From contig CM036762.1 in NCBI GenBank assembly GCA_020796225.1, positions 49,133,407 to 49,197,406 of the forward strand: DNA of 64,000 nt. Reading direction: 5' to 3'. Within the stretch, counting starts at the first letter, position 1. Each line of letters starts with the position of its first letter. The position numbers were made by a program, and so were the translations under genes. A model generated the notes under the pieces. The model did not search any database and was not told the DNA's origin. It was given only the letters and a program-made list of their open reading frames with translations. Below are positions 28,368-40,204 of the stretch, one piece after another. Source of the stretch: Arion vulgaris (Eukaryota; Mollusca; Gastropoda; Stylommatophora; Arionidae).

Positions 28368-31300
28368 TTAAAAAGCGTTAAAAATCTTAATTGACTGCAG
28401 CTTTCCTAGTATCATTTTCTGGCGTAGGTGTTTTGTTTTGATTCTTGATCTTGTAATCTTGGAGGGCAGCTTTAATTGCATCTTCGTGAGCACTGAAATA
28501 ATAACACAAAAAACAAAATCAATTACTCTCATGCTGAGCAACCAAAAAAAGTTGAATATGGTTTGTACCTGCAGCTGAAAAAGTACTTTAGCCAGCATTT
28601 GTTAATTTGTATCCATTAAATTATGGTCAATAAACATAAAAAGAGCACTATATAAATACAAACTTTCAACCCTATGCTACCAATGCCAGACATGGACGAT
28701 GATGGTAACCAAAAGAAAAATTACGACAAATGAGAATACTCACAATGTATCAAGAAGAGAGAAAATTGGAAATGTACAATAATACCCAAAGTGGGTGTAA
28801 AAGCAGCAACAGAATTCAGAGGCAACAGGTCAAATGGTTTGGTCATATAACATAAGTGCCTTCAAATAGTATACCATAATGGATTTCTATGAACACTCCA
28901 TATTGATCACTGCATGCTTTGTATGTGACCTGAGCCTAAGAGCGATTGTACGTTGTTTCCAGTTACGCTACTACAAGTAGGCCAGCACATTTGAATTCTG
29001 CGCTGCTTTTTATTTACTAAGGTAGCTTCCTTAGGTCCTACATCAGTCGCCTTTTACATGCCTTGTAGGTCACAGTGGTATTATTCTTTGTTTTCCTTGC
29101 AGGGTCCGGTACCACACAGGCAATGATCAATCTTCAGTGACAGAGTAGCATTACCAAGAATTTGAGAGATCAAGATCTTTGGTGTTGGAATCCCTTTTTG
29201 CTACATTCTAGTTGTTACCACTGCTAACAAAGAAGATTAATGCTACTCACTGGAGCAATGCAGTTTTACAGGAGGAAGTGAAAGCTCTTTAGCAATTGCT
29301 GTGTTCTTTATTAGCATAGCTTCTTCCATCTGCAAAACAAATCAATAAAAATGAATAAAACAGAATAAGGTTAAAAAATGCACAGAACCACCAAATTATG
29401 TATATTCAAGAAAAGTACACAATATAAATATATATATATAATTTAGCCTTTTAGTGTTAGCCATTTACTATATAGATGATAGTCATAATTTTTGCGGCAT
29501 AAAAGTATCTTAAAAACAATACATAATTTATTTAGATCAATTACAACATAAACGGTTACTGTGGTGTTGAGGTACAGTGTTCATCTCACACAATAAAAGT
29601 ACCTGGTTCGTATACCAGGAAGAGGAATTGGGCTATTTTCCCACAATCTCTGATCTCACAGTAGGTGAGATTGAGTGCCTTGTCCAATCAAAGATGAACA
29701 AAAGGCAGCGTTCAAGTTGAGCATGTAAAAGAACACCTGGCAGTTACAAATAGCAAAGATGCAAGCTGTAAAGCTGTTGTCTGTGAAATATTTGAGATAT
29801 AAACAAGCGATTTAATTCTTACTAAAATTTTGCCATCATGAAACAACCAGAAATGTTAAGGGAACAAAAAGCACACAAATGTGTGAAATCAAATGTGCTG
29901 GGATGAAAGCAGTTATGCTGTAAAAATAGCCCAATGTACATACTCTCAAATCAGACAAATGTCATTCAGAATAGTAGTTTATAATTGATATGATTTCCTT
30001 GACTACAGATATTTGGGCTTCCAGTGTTCAGAAAGATTTGATCAAATACAGAAAATTTATTAGGTTAAGTAAACTATGGATATATACCAAAGAAAATTTA
30101 AAACTACAACCAAAATTAAAATATTCAAATGCAAAATTAAAATATTACATCAAACAATTTGTTGACTTGCTATTTCCATATTACTTACTGTTTTTCCCTT
30201 TACCCATTCTGTGGCCAGTGAGCTTGAAGCGATAGCAGATCCACAACCGAATGTTTTAAACTTGGCATCAATTATCTTTCCATTTTCATCAACTCTGATC
30301 TGGATATCCATAAGTAAGAGAGTTTGATAAATCAAAGTTGCACTATAATGAAGAATATGAATCTCACAAATTAAACAAACCCACCAAGTCAAAGTTTGAA
30401 ACTTTACCAAGTCATTATTATCACTTCATAACTTCAGCACTGGTATCTCATGTTACTGAATACTTTACCACAAAATGAAATCTGTCCAAACTTACATGTA
30501 CAGAATAGACCATTGGCTGCCAAAGAGAGTCAGCTGCTTTAGTTTACAAAAATAATAACAGTGATGTTATCAGTCTCTGGGTGGAAATTTCATTTTTTCC
30601 CCCAATCCAGAAGCACTTGAGCTTTCAGCTCTCTGGCTCGGTGCCGTGGACATTGTAACCCTTCGGTTTGGTGCCACGAACACCATAAATCTGGACAACC
30701 TGTGGCTTTTCCACCAGCCTGCGGAATTGAACCCGCACTCACAGAGGGCTTTTCACCCGTTGTCCAGCGCCTCGAACACTCTGGGCAGGCGGGCTAGAAA
30801 TTCATTTAATTTCATTAACAGTGTATGCATCAGTTAATTAACTAAACACAGTCACCAGTGTAAGAAAGTACACTGTTACTGTAAGTATCTGATGAGAATA
30901 GTTCAAGAGTACAGTACCTGCAACTTCATGACATCACCACAGGCTGGGGCTCCAACAAGTCCAGTCCCAACATCCTTATCCTCTTTGTCAAAGGAACCAA
31001 CATTTCTTGGGTTTTCATAATGATCAAGCACCTAAAAATTACATGTAAAAAAAACTATATCAAACAGAAAATTCCAGGAATCACACGCAGTTGTTCATTA
31101 TTAGCTTTACCATCTTGCTGTGCCTCCGTGTGTGCAATCATACGGTAACTGGGTGCTCTGATAGCAAAGTCGATAATATGTTTCGCTAGTAACCATGTGA
31201 AATGGAAATTCTGTGGTCAAGGCCAGCAATTTCTGGTGTGCACATAGTATGCAGTTGGACATGCAAAAAGCCACAAATCAAGAGTCGCTAACTTGGTTGA

Positions 31301-34300
31301 GTCATAGAATATAGAATCATCATGATGCAGCATAAGTTAGTGCAAGTGCTACATATTTCACAACCATTAACCTTTTTAGGTTCCGGTTCCAATCAGGTAA
31401 GACATGATTTTCTTACCCCTCAAGATGTTTGATAGAAATGCATATACAATCATTCATATGTTCTATGGTATAAGATGTTTTAGTCCGTCATACTTTTATG
31501 GTAAACAATCCATCAAAACTAAACAAGAAATGGGCTATTTTTACAAACAACTAAAAATTTGGATTAAAAATAAATATGGCAGGGTCCATCAAATGTGCAC
31601 ATTTAATCTTTCATATTTAGAGAAAAGATGTCACCTGTGTGGTGCCTGGGCCTGCAAGGGAAACAAAGAATAGTACCACTGCATCCTACAAGGCATATCG
31701 TAAGAGGCGACTGATGTAGGACCTAGGGAGCTACGCTAGTAAATAAAGTGTCACAGAAATCGGAACACTGGTACAACATACAATCGCTCTTGGGCTCAGA
31801 TAATATACAAATCACACCGAGTGGTTAACAAGTGGTCGATATGGAGTGTTTGAAGAAGAAAAGAGGTACATCAATTCTGGCTGTTGATGAAAGACGATAA
31901 ATACCAACATTTTATTGCCATATTTGAGGACAAGAAGATAAAAAGGATTATGAAGTCTGTAATGACAAGAAAACACCTGGTCAAAGGTGATGGACTATTT
32001 CTGTGAAATATGATCAGGCTGGTGTTTGCTTAAAAAATACCACACAATGGACTGAAAAATTATAAAGTGATTTTCTTTTGCATTACATTCTATATAATTC
32101 TGCAAACTTATTTCTGTAATTCAGGAATAAACTTGAATCTCTCTCTCTCTCTTTGCCTTTTTACCCCAGATCATAGGCCCTCGACCAACTCATGCCAAGT
32201 CTTCCTATCTCTAGCTATCTCCTGCAGCTCCCTCCAGCTCTTCTTTATATTGTTGATCTCCGCCCCCAAATCTCGTCTCCATGTATTTCTCGGCCTCTCC
32301 TTCTTTCGCTGTCCCTGCGGGTTCCAGGCAAGGACCTTTCATGTTATATTCCCCTCAGGTTTTCGCAATGTGTGTCCTATCCAGCGCCAGCGTCTTTTTT
32401 AACCCTTTGGTCCACTAGAATCTGTCTTGTTCTCTCCATAAGTTCCTCATTTGTGACCCTATCATACCATCTTATTCCCTCCATTCTGCGCAGACACCAG
32501 TTGATGAATGTTTGCAATTTATGCGCTATTGTTTTAGCTGTACTCCATGTTTCTGACCCATACAGTAGAACTGCTTTAACATTAGAGTTAAATATCCGAA
32601 TTTTTGTTCTAGAATTGATTTCTTTAGACTTCCAAATGTTTCCCAGTGTAATGAAAGCTCCTCTTGCCTTCTGTATTCTTATTTTAACATCTCTATCTGT
32701 TCCACCCTCTTTGTCTCGTTGCTGCCCAAATATGTGTATGATTCTACCTCTTGAAGTGGGATTTCACTCAGGGAGATTGCGTTGTCGTTTGCTTGGTTAA
32801 TTCTCAATATCTTTGTCTTTCCCTTAGGCGATTGAACGAAGACAGGTATCGGCAGTATTACATAAGATAGTGAAAAATTAATTATAAAATATTAAAATAA
32901 ACAATACTCGATGTTTCGATGCTTAGACCTTTATCAAGAACAAACATGTACACAAACAACTTAATTAACTAAAACATAATACTAACTAAGGATGCAAAGC
33001 ACTATAGGGATAGTTAGTTAGTCTTTCCTCTTGGGCCTGTGGGCAGCGCATAGGGCAGAGGTCATAGCTCTCCATGTCTAGCGGTTCGTTGCTATTTGTT
33101 TTAAGTCTTTAATGTTTACTAGGCCCATCGTTGAGCCTTCTCTGGTGATGGTTCTACGCAGAGTCTCTCTTGGTCTTCCTCGTTTTCTTTTTCCCTCTGG
33201 TGTCCATATGAGGGATTGGTAAGGAGTCTTCTCTCATCCATTCTAAGTGTGTGGCCGATGTAGTTCCAGCGGCGCTTTCTTATAAAATTTGATACATTTT
33301 CTTGCTTGGTCTCTTGTCTTATTTGTGTATTGGGTCTGAAATCTGACCATTTGAGGTTCAGTATTCTTCTAAGACATTTATTCTCAAAGTTATCTAATTT
33401 TCTTTCTAGAGCTTTTGTTGCTTTCCAACTCTCGCATCCATAAGTTAATACTGGAATCACACAAGAGTTAAAGATCTTTAATTTTAAGTGCTTGCTGAGT
33501 GAATTGGACTTCCATATATTTGACAATTTGTTAAAAGCACTTGATGCCAATGCGATTCTGTGTGGAATTTCTGGCGCTGTATCCCCGTAGATGACATCAT
33601 ACTCCCTAGGTATGTAAAACTTTTGACTTTTTCAAGAGTGTAGTTTTTAGTTGAATATTTTCTGGACTGCTGGTAAGGTCAACAATTTTTGTTTTTGTGG
33701 TGTTTATTTGGAGACCAATTTGTCCTGAGATATTTTGGAGAAGGTTTGTTTTCATTTGAATATCTTGATGTGATGAACTCAAAAGGGCTATATCGTCGGC
33801 AAAATCAAGGTCTTCTAAAATTTTATCAACCCACTTGATGCCCATATTTGCGTTATTGGTGCATTTTCGCATGACCCAGTCAATTGCTATTCCAAAGAGC
33901 ATTGGCGATAAGACGCAGCCTTGTTTCACTCCTGTTTCCACTGGGAACCAGTCAGAGTTACCGAAATCTGTTCTTACACTGCAGCGATTCACTGTAGAAG
34001 GATTTTATGATGTTGATGAATTTAGTAGGGAAACCATAGTTTTGAGTAGTTTCCAAAGCGTAGGACGGTCTATAGGTATAAGTGGGATTGAAAATAAAAA
34101 ACAGGTAAAAATTAAACAGGTGATAGCAGAAAAGATGTAGCAGCAAATAGACAATAATGCGATGTACGAGTTAATTAAATTGTTTGTTCTTGATAAAGGT
34201 CTAAGCATCGAAACGTCGAGTATTGTTTATTTTAATATTTTATAATTAATTTTTCCCTATCTTATGTAATACTGCCGATACCTGTCTTCGTTCAATCGCC

Positions 34301-37300
34301 TATTTGCTCAGTATTACCAAAGCCACCCAAACGATTTTCTTCCGATCTGATCTAATCACCTCCGAGTTGCTGATTTGAGTACATCGCATTATTGTCTATT
34401 TGCTGCTACCTCCTTTCTGCTATCACCTGTTTAATTTCGGGGCACATGGGTGTCGATGGCAATGAGAGAGCAGACAGACTGGCTGGCTCTGCCGCTATAT
34501 CAGAGGGCCAGCCAATGGACAGAGCTGACATCGTGAACACCCTCATAGAGCGTGGCCACAGAGAAGACCTTCATCTAAACCAATCCACGTCAACTACTAG
34601 ATTGCGAGAACTGGGTTTGAAGATTGGTGTGGCAAGAAAAGAACGGTACACAGGTGTACTAGTCGGCTTATCAATCAAAATAGAACTGATACGATCAGTC
34701 GCTGGACGCTGTTGGAGATCGGAGCACCTATGGACATGTCCGAGTGCAATGAAGATATTCCAAACTGAAACTTGTTTAATTTTTACCTTTTTTATTTTCA
34801 ATCCCACTTATCCCTATAGTGCTTTGCATCCTTAGTTAGTATTATGTTTTAGTTAATTAAGTTGTTCTTGATAAAAGTCTAAGCATCGAAACGTCGAGTA
34901 TTGTTTATTTTAATATTTTATAACTAATTTTTTACTATCTTATGTAATACTGCCGATACCTATAGGGAATAATGCTGTTGTCAGTACCTGGGAAAATACT
35001 AAGCAGAGTCATCCTGGAGAGACTGAGAGATGCCATCGATACAAAGCTAAGAGATGAACAGGCAGGCTTCCGACCAAATAGATCCTGTGCTGACCAGATA
35101 GCCACATTACGCATAATAGTAGAGCAAAGTATTGAATGGAAATCCTACTTTATATCGGATTTGTGGATTACGAAGGCTTTTGACAGTATTGATAGGGAAA
35201 CCCTTTGGAAATTAATGAGGCATTATGGAATCCCACAGAAAATTATTAACCTAATAAAAGCAACATATACAGATATAAAATGTAGAGTTCATCATGAAGG
35301 TAAACTAACAGACACTTTTAGAATAGAAACAGGAGTGCGTCAGGGATGTCTTCTATCATCTTTGTTGTTCTTACTGACAATAGACTGGATTATGAAGACC
35401 ACAGTAACTAACACCAGAAATGGAATCCAATGGACAGAGCAACTAGATGATCTGGACTTCACTGATGATATAGCCCTTCTGTCACATACACAAAATCAGA
35501 TGCAGGATAAGCTAAACACATTGAATCTAAGGTCCCAGCAACTAGGGCTGAACATTCATAAGGGAAAGACAATAATGCGATGTACGCAAATCGGAGGTGA
35601 TTAGATCAGATAGATCGGGAGAAAATCGTTTGGGTCGCTGCGGTAATACTGAGCAAATAGGCGATTGAACGAAGACAGGTATGTTTTCGCACTTCTGAAG
35701 GTTCCCTTTCTTTGGTAGCTTCACCAAGTATCCTTCTCTCCAGTTTGCCTTTTATTTCTTCGGTTTGCCAGATTCTGCTAAATAATTTATACAGTATTTC
35801 TGTGAATGTGTTTATGTTGGTTTTAACCGCCTCTGCTGGAATACCATCTGAACTGGCCGCTTTCCCATCTTTTAAAAGTTTAATGGCTTTACTAAACTCC
35901 TCCTTGGATGGTTTCTCACAGTTGATGTCCAAGTCAATTTCTGCCGGTTGGATATCTGGGGGTTTGTAGGTGCTGGTCTGTTCAGGAGTTCCTTGAAGTA
36001 TTCCATCCATCTTTCCATTTGGTCTCTAACATTAGTGATAGTTTCCCCGCTACTATTTTTTATCAACCCATTTGATGGACTGTATTTTCCTGCTAGCTTT
36101 CTAGTGATGTTGTAAAGATCCCTAAGGTTTCCTTTTCCTGCAGCTACCTCTGTTTCTCTTGCTAGATCTTCTATGTATTGTCTTTTATCTAACCTTATTT
36201 GTTTCTTCACTTTCTTGCTAGCTTCTGTGTATTTTCCTGGGCTATGGCAGTTCTAGTTTTGCTATTATTTAAATCTGCTTTCCTCTTTTTCCTTTCTTCT
36301 ATTTCCGTGAGAGTTTCTGGAGTTATCCATGCCTTATGATTCGCTCCTTCTTTCCTAATACCTCTGTGCATGTTTCATTCCAAATATTTTTGGCTTGCTG
36401 CCAGCACTCTTCTGCACTCACCTCATCTTTTAATTGCCGCAAAACCTCATACTAATTAGAGACTGTGACCGTGAACTGTTCCTTTGTTTCTTGACTTCTG
36501 AGGTATCCTACATTATATTGGTGTCTATGTTCATGGGATGTTATGTATCGCTTAAGCTTCAGTTTAATTTTACTTATCAGCAAATGGTCATCTGAATCTA
36601 CATCTGCCCCCTTAAAACCCTTACATCTTGTAGAGATGACCTGAATTTCTTGTTTATGCATATGTGGTCCATTTGATTTTCTGTGGTCTGGTAATACCCA
36701 GGTTGCTTTATGTATTCTTTTATGTGGAAAGACACTTCCACCTATGATGTATTGATTCGCTGCACAGAAATTAGTGAATAGTTCTCCATTTTCGTTCATT
36801 ATCCCTAGTCCGTGTTTCCCCATGATCTCCTCGTAGCCTATGTTGTCAGAACCTATTTTGGCATTGAGGTCACCCATCAGAATTTTGATGTTCCCATTTC
36901 TCTGATTACCTATAGTATTTTGAAGTTTTATGTAAAATTCCTCTTTTATTTTTTCCTCTTTATCATTGGTAGGTGCATAACACTGGGTCACATTCAAGAA
37001 TACTTTCTTTTGGTGGTTCTGAATGTTGCTGTGATTATCCTAGGACTCACTGCTTCCCATTTTATTAGTGCATTCTCCGCTTCTTTAGATAGCATTAAAG
37101 CCACTCCTTCACTATGGGGGCATTTTCTTCCATATGGCCTGAGAACAGCATCGTTTCTCCTGTGTTTAAATGTTGTTTGCCTGCACCATTCCACCTAGTT
37201 TCACATAATCCCAAAATGCCAATCCCGTGTAATTTCATCTCATTTACTACCTGTGCTGTCTTTCCCATTTCATACATTCTTCTAACATTCCAGGTGCCAA

Positions 37301-38294
37301 TTCTGGAGCTTTTCCTAGGTGAAAGGAAGATAATCTGCGGTGCAGACTCCTTGTGGCTTTCTCTGCATCGCTTCATACCTCTTCTAGAATAGCTTCCTTT
37401 CCTCTTGGTTGGCACAGTTTTTATTTTATTTTTATGTGACTTGTTCATGGTTGGTTGGATTTTGTGGCTAAAATTTTCTACTGGATAGGGTAGCCAGCCA
37501 GCCCCACGCTAAACACCACCTTGGTCGCCTCTTATGACATGCCTTGTAGGTCGCAGTGCCGCTACTCTTTGCTCCCCTTGCGAGCCCCGTCAACACACGG
37601 GCGAATAAACTTGAATAAAACATTTTATTTGTTTGTGGCAGTAGAGTAATCCATAATTATTGACATACTTTCACAAGTTTCTATAAAAAAAATTATTCAG
37701 ATCTAGCAGCTTGACACGCAAAAGAAAATTTTGACTTGAAAAGGTTAATAATTGTAATTTCAACAACTGATTTAACGCAAATTGCTACTGGTGAACATGA
37801 ATGAATTGAATGTTGTTACCACTAAGTGACCAAGAACAAGATGTGGACTGTGGCCCGTGGAGGCCACAGTGCAATCTTAATCTAAGAACAAGTACAAAGA
37901 AGCGTTCAACAACTGAATTAGTGAATACATACAAGATTAACAAGTGCGATTAATTCAGGTTGCAATAGAAAGATGATAAGTTTTTGCACACATAAAAAAC
38001 AACTAAAACTGAATATTTATCAAACTAATGGTAATCATGCGCGGAGAAGACATTGATATAGTATAGATAACAACTAAAATGATAAAAATCAGCTCGCCCA
38101 TAGAATTGGATAGACTCAAGACTGACGATCACGATGCAGACGATGGTGTGCTGCCCTGAACATTCAATTTAAACATTAAAAATAACATTGCTTACGTTTT
38201 TATGGTAGTTAGCTGTCGGTGCTAGGAAGTTATTAGCATCAGCACTGAAAATGGTTTTCCTTGTTAATTGCAATCCTCTTCGTAACATCGCCAT
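28368..38294 (-). CDS. ISCU: iron-sulfur cluster assembly scaffold ISCU, last exon frameshifted
   Basis: Mitochondrial scaffold on which NFS1, with ferredoxin and frataxin, assembles [2Fe-2S] clusters. Minus-strand coding exons: 38294-38196, 31031-30918, 30299-30189, 29329-29251 and 28492 onward. Exon 1 encodes a basic, Arg-rich presequence ([13 protein letters not shown]). The three cluster cysteines are present in APACGDV (Cys64), TFGCGSA (Cys90) and KLHCS (Cys133), and so is the chaperone-binding LPPVK motif. Exons 1-4 join in phase with canonical sites. The last exon clearly encodes [14 protein letters not shown], but that frame is one base short of the frame delivered by exon 4. As spliced, the protein would read MLTKMQLK and end at 28368; the family frame would end at 28387. 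Intron 1 (7.2 kb) is full of retrotransposon debris. Confidence 0.9.
28893..29128 (-). mobile_element. SINE family B (ISCU intron 4)
   Basis: Reverse copy from AGGTCACATACAAAGCATGC to the head CTGTGTGGTACCGG; tail missing. Confidence 0.8.
29555..29660 (+). mobile_element. tRNA-like SINE head
   Basis: A-box-like GTGGTGTTGAGGTACAG and B-box-like TGGTTCGTATACC about 35 nt apart, without a foldable tRNA acceptor stem, so a tRNA-derived repeat rather than a tRNA gene. Confidence 0.5.
30606..30796 (-). mobile_element. tRNA-derived SINE (family D) in ISCU intron 2
   Basis: Reverse of a unit with B-box-like GGGTTCAATTCCG and the body CGAACCGAAGGGTTACRATGTCC. Other copies are at 44421-44611 (+), 60603-60795 (-) and 61389-61568 (-). 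Confidence 0.8.
31636..31860 (+). mobile_element. SINE family B
   Basis: Head CCTGTGTGGTGCCTGGGCC to tail GAAGAAGAAA, opposite in sense to ISCU intron 1. Confidence 0.83.
32145..32826 (-). mobile_element. RTE-like LINE, 3' part (RT C-terminus and 3' end)
   Basis: Minus strand: KTKILRINQ at the break, then [51 protein letters not shown] and the 3' end with AAGACTTGGCATGAGTTGG. It is cut at 32826 exactly where the inverted RT piece at 34961-35590 stops (GKTI), so both belong to one broken element. Confidence 0.75.
32827..33012 (-). repeat. hammerhead-motif repeat, reverse copy
   Basis: Reverse complement of 34808-34960 and partly of 34186-34325. On the minus strand it has TTGATAAAGGTCTAAGC, then ATCGAAACATCGAG. 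See the finding on the hammerhead-like motif. Confidence 0.6.
33006..34075 (-). mobile_element. second LINE type, RT fragment
   Basis: Minus-strand frames: [49 protein letters not shown] (catalytic FADD box), [28 protein letters not shown] and [16 protein letters not shown]. It differs clearly from the RTE-like LINE around it. Two or more frameshifts. Confidence 0.75.
34080..34435 (+). repeat. hammerhead-motif repeat, forward copy
   Basis: Contains TGATAAAGGTCTAAGC and GAAACGTCGAGTATTG (34191-34225), then ATACTGCCGATACCTGTC and a stretch through CATCGCATTATTGTCTATTT that recurs inverted at 34140-34165 and 35570-35690. Confidence 0.6.
34436..34800 (+). mobile_element. RNase H-like LINE fragment
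   Basis: [19 protein letters not shown] is the last motif of a retroelement RNase H. It is followed by about 90 residues ending in [16 protein letters not shown]. Upstream it is fused directly to the hammerhead-motif repeat. Confidence 0.65.
34808..34960 (+). repeat. hammerhead-motif repeat, second forward copy
   Basis: TGATAAAAGTCTAAGC then GAAACGTCGAGTATTG (GAAAC at 34888-34892). Ends at ACTGCCGATACC, next to the inverted LINE piece. Confidence 0.6.
34961..35590 (+). mobile_element. RTE-like LINE, RT palm segment, inverted
   Basis: Open for 210 codons: [71 protein letters not shown] and [12 protein letters not shown] (Thr in the F-A-D-D box, both Asp kept). It should lie between the pieces at 35689 and 32826 but points the other way. 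Short reverse hammerhead-repeat sequence (35591-35688) follows it. Confidence 0.82.
35689..37605 (-). mobile_element. RTE-like LINE, leader, endonuclease and RT N-terminus
   Basis: From 37605 down: a leader whose first about 80 bp match the SINE B head; the ATG at 37448; [14 protein letters not shown] and [12 protein letters not shown] (endonuclease, glutamate of ETRW); [17 protein letters not shown] and [11 protein letters not shown] (36990-36860); [12 protein letters not shown] (SDDH catalytic box); then the linker [12 protein letters not shown] and ISKRK-type RT start [12 protein letters not shown]. Frame breaks near 37000 and 36000. APE-type endonuclease and no RNase H, hence RTE-like. 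Confidence 0.82.
37606..38195. other. ISCU intron 1, 5' part
   Basis: No repeat or RNA recognised; AT-rich. Confidence 0.4.
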
Positions 38295-38820
38295 TGTGAT
38301 TAGTTTATTACTGCGAAGTAAGTTGACAGAAGATGTGACCTAACTATACATGATTTGACCTTGCGGAGCAATATATTCAGATAAAATTGACAATTTTAAA
38401 ACAAAACTGTTTAAAAACACTAAACTAAATACACAGTAAATTTGTGTGTAATTAGTTTAATATATTGACCTATTATGATTGAAATAAGTGATTGATAATT
38501 TAAAATAGAATGTATAGAAAGTTCGCAAGTAATGCTTTTTTTCTGTAGTTAGCCGGAAATACGTCCGCTGTTATGCAATGAAAATTGTAAATAAATGTCA
38601 GGTTGCACTATTAAGTGATGCGTGCTTCTGTTACATAAAGATATGTGAAATTGTTTTGGACTTTTGCAACAAATACTCGTTACTTAATAGTTATCGTTTT
38701 TTAGGAGGACTGTACTAAAAACTAGCGCCACTACTTGAACATCCAAACATCTCAGTAACAGCTAAACAACAGTTGATCAACAGCATCTTCATACCTTATT
38801 ATTACTAACAGCATCTTATT
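38295..38820. other. ISCU upstream region
   Basis: Presumed ISCU promoter on the minus strand. No clear core element. No divergent gene is seen. Confidence 0.4.
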
Positions 38821-38821
38821 A

Positions 38822-39180
38822 ACACTGCGACCAACAAAGCATGCTGTAAGAAGCGACTGAGGTAGGAGCCTAGGGAATCTACCCTAGTAAATAAAAAACG
38901 TCCCAGAAATCGGTAAGCGCATAACTGGCACAACGTACAATCGCTCATGCTCAGATTCAGTGGCGGCTCGTCATTAAGGGCCAGTGTTGAGTGGGGCCGG
39001 GCCCCACCAAAAATAATGTATAACGTGTATTTATTATTTTATAAATTAAAATATAGCAACCAAAAACCATGATTTATCAGGGAAAAATGTCTGGCCCCAC
39101 CAACAAAAATGATCACGAGCCACCACTGCTCAGATCACATATAAATTGCAAATAGTGGTTTAACAAGTGGTCGATGTGAA
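38822..39180 (+). mobile_element. SINE family B interrupted by a MITE
   Basis: Runs from CACTGCGACC to GGTCGATGTGAAG; split at GCTCAGAT by the element at 38958-39129. Both halves join correctly when the insert and one duplication are removed. Confidence 0.82.
38958..39129 (+). mobile_element. hAT-like MITE, copy 1
   Basis: 172 bp with terminal inverted repeats CAGTGGCGGCTCGT and ACGAGCCACCACTG and an AT-rich core. 8-bp duplication CTCAGATT / CTCAGATC with one mismatch. No coding capacity. Confidence 0.87.
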
Positions 39181-39254
39181 GACAAATACTCACGGCTATT
39201 TCGTTGGCAGTGGCATTCCAGATGGAATCGACTTCTCCCTTAATTATTAATATA

Positions 39255-39330
39255 AGTACTGTAGTTTTACAAATTACAAAAACAATGACAAAATTGTCAC
39301 TGTTCTTGTAATTTGTAAAACTACAGTACG
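39255..39330 (+). repeat. perfect-stem inverted repeat
   Basis: TACTGTAGTTTTACAAATTAC is answered by GTAATTTGTAAAACTACAGTA about 35 nt later, a stem of 20 bp or more. A one-sided version TTTTGTAAAACTACAGTAC occurs at 45074-45092, with ACGTGTTTCGCC after it as here, so it is a dispersed repeat. Confidence 0.7.
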
Positions 39331-39359
39331 TTGTGATTACGTGTTTTGCCAATCAAATA

Positions 39360-40070
39360 GTTTTACTGTAGTCTCGTCTATTTTGTTAATTATTAATGGA
39401 AATAATAACTGTGAAAACAGCACGAAGAAGGTGGCACGGCAATTCATTCCTTTCCCGGTTTAATCTTGAAAGGTTCACATATTTCCCCCAAAAATATACT
39501 TAATTATTGTTGGTTATTATCAACCGTAAACTACTTGTGGATAACATTAACAAGCATTAATAAATTTAAAGGTTGATTAGTAGACGTCGGTGGGTCGTCG
39601 ATAGCGAAGTTAATAACACTGATCGCTGGTGACTACGTGCCATGGAAATTTAGGGCACACAATTTATTTGGCGTGCGTATGGTACGCGATTGGACTACGG
39701 GCACAGCCAACTCTAACTGGGCCTGATAACTGACGGGAAAACACTTGACCTAGTTGGGGGCTGGAATATATATATGTTTGAAAGAACACTGCAAGCTATT
39801 TTGCAATTTTACTCAGCTATGTAAGTCTTTAGTTATTTACTGATCAAAAATATTAATAATATTGATATTCCTTATTGTTAAACTTAACTTGTTACATAAT
39901 ATAACTTTGAGTTAGCATTTTGTGTTGATTTTAAAATGAATTCATCTATATACAACAAACCTGGAATACGATGTCACGTGACCGGTTAGGGTCTAATTTC
40001 CCATAATTTTTACCTGAGTCCGCAGGTCCATAAATGTATAGTTGGTTCTGCTACAGGAGACCTTGGTCCT
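39360..40070. other. intergenic with a dispersed repeat
   Basis: 39840-40060 is the reverse counterpart of 20575-20800. No gene seen. Confidence 0.45.
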
Positions 40071-40204
40071 TTATTCTTCTTCTTCTTTCCGCTTCACTCC
40101 TAGGGAGGCAAAGATCCGCAAATAATGTCTTCCAAGCCCTCCTATCCAATGCCATCTTTTCCAGATCTCTCTACATTTTCTTGCATTCCGTCTCTGGCAG
40201 CTAA

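Noticed and set aside
29555..29660. tRNA gene
   Set aside because: A and B boxes are present but no acceptor or anticodon stem can be formed; also at 49788-49860 and 56690-56825. Treated as SINE heads.
32192..32800. 202-codon plus-strand frame
   Set aside because: Antisense shadow of the same LINE RT; the recognised protein is on the minus strand.
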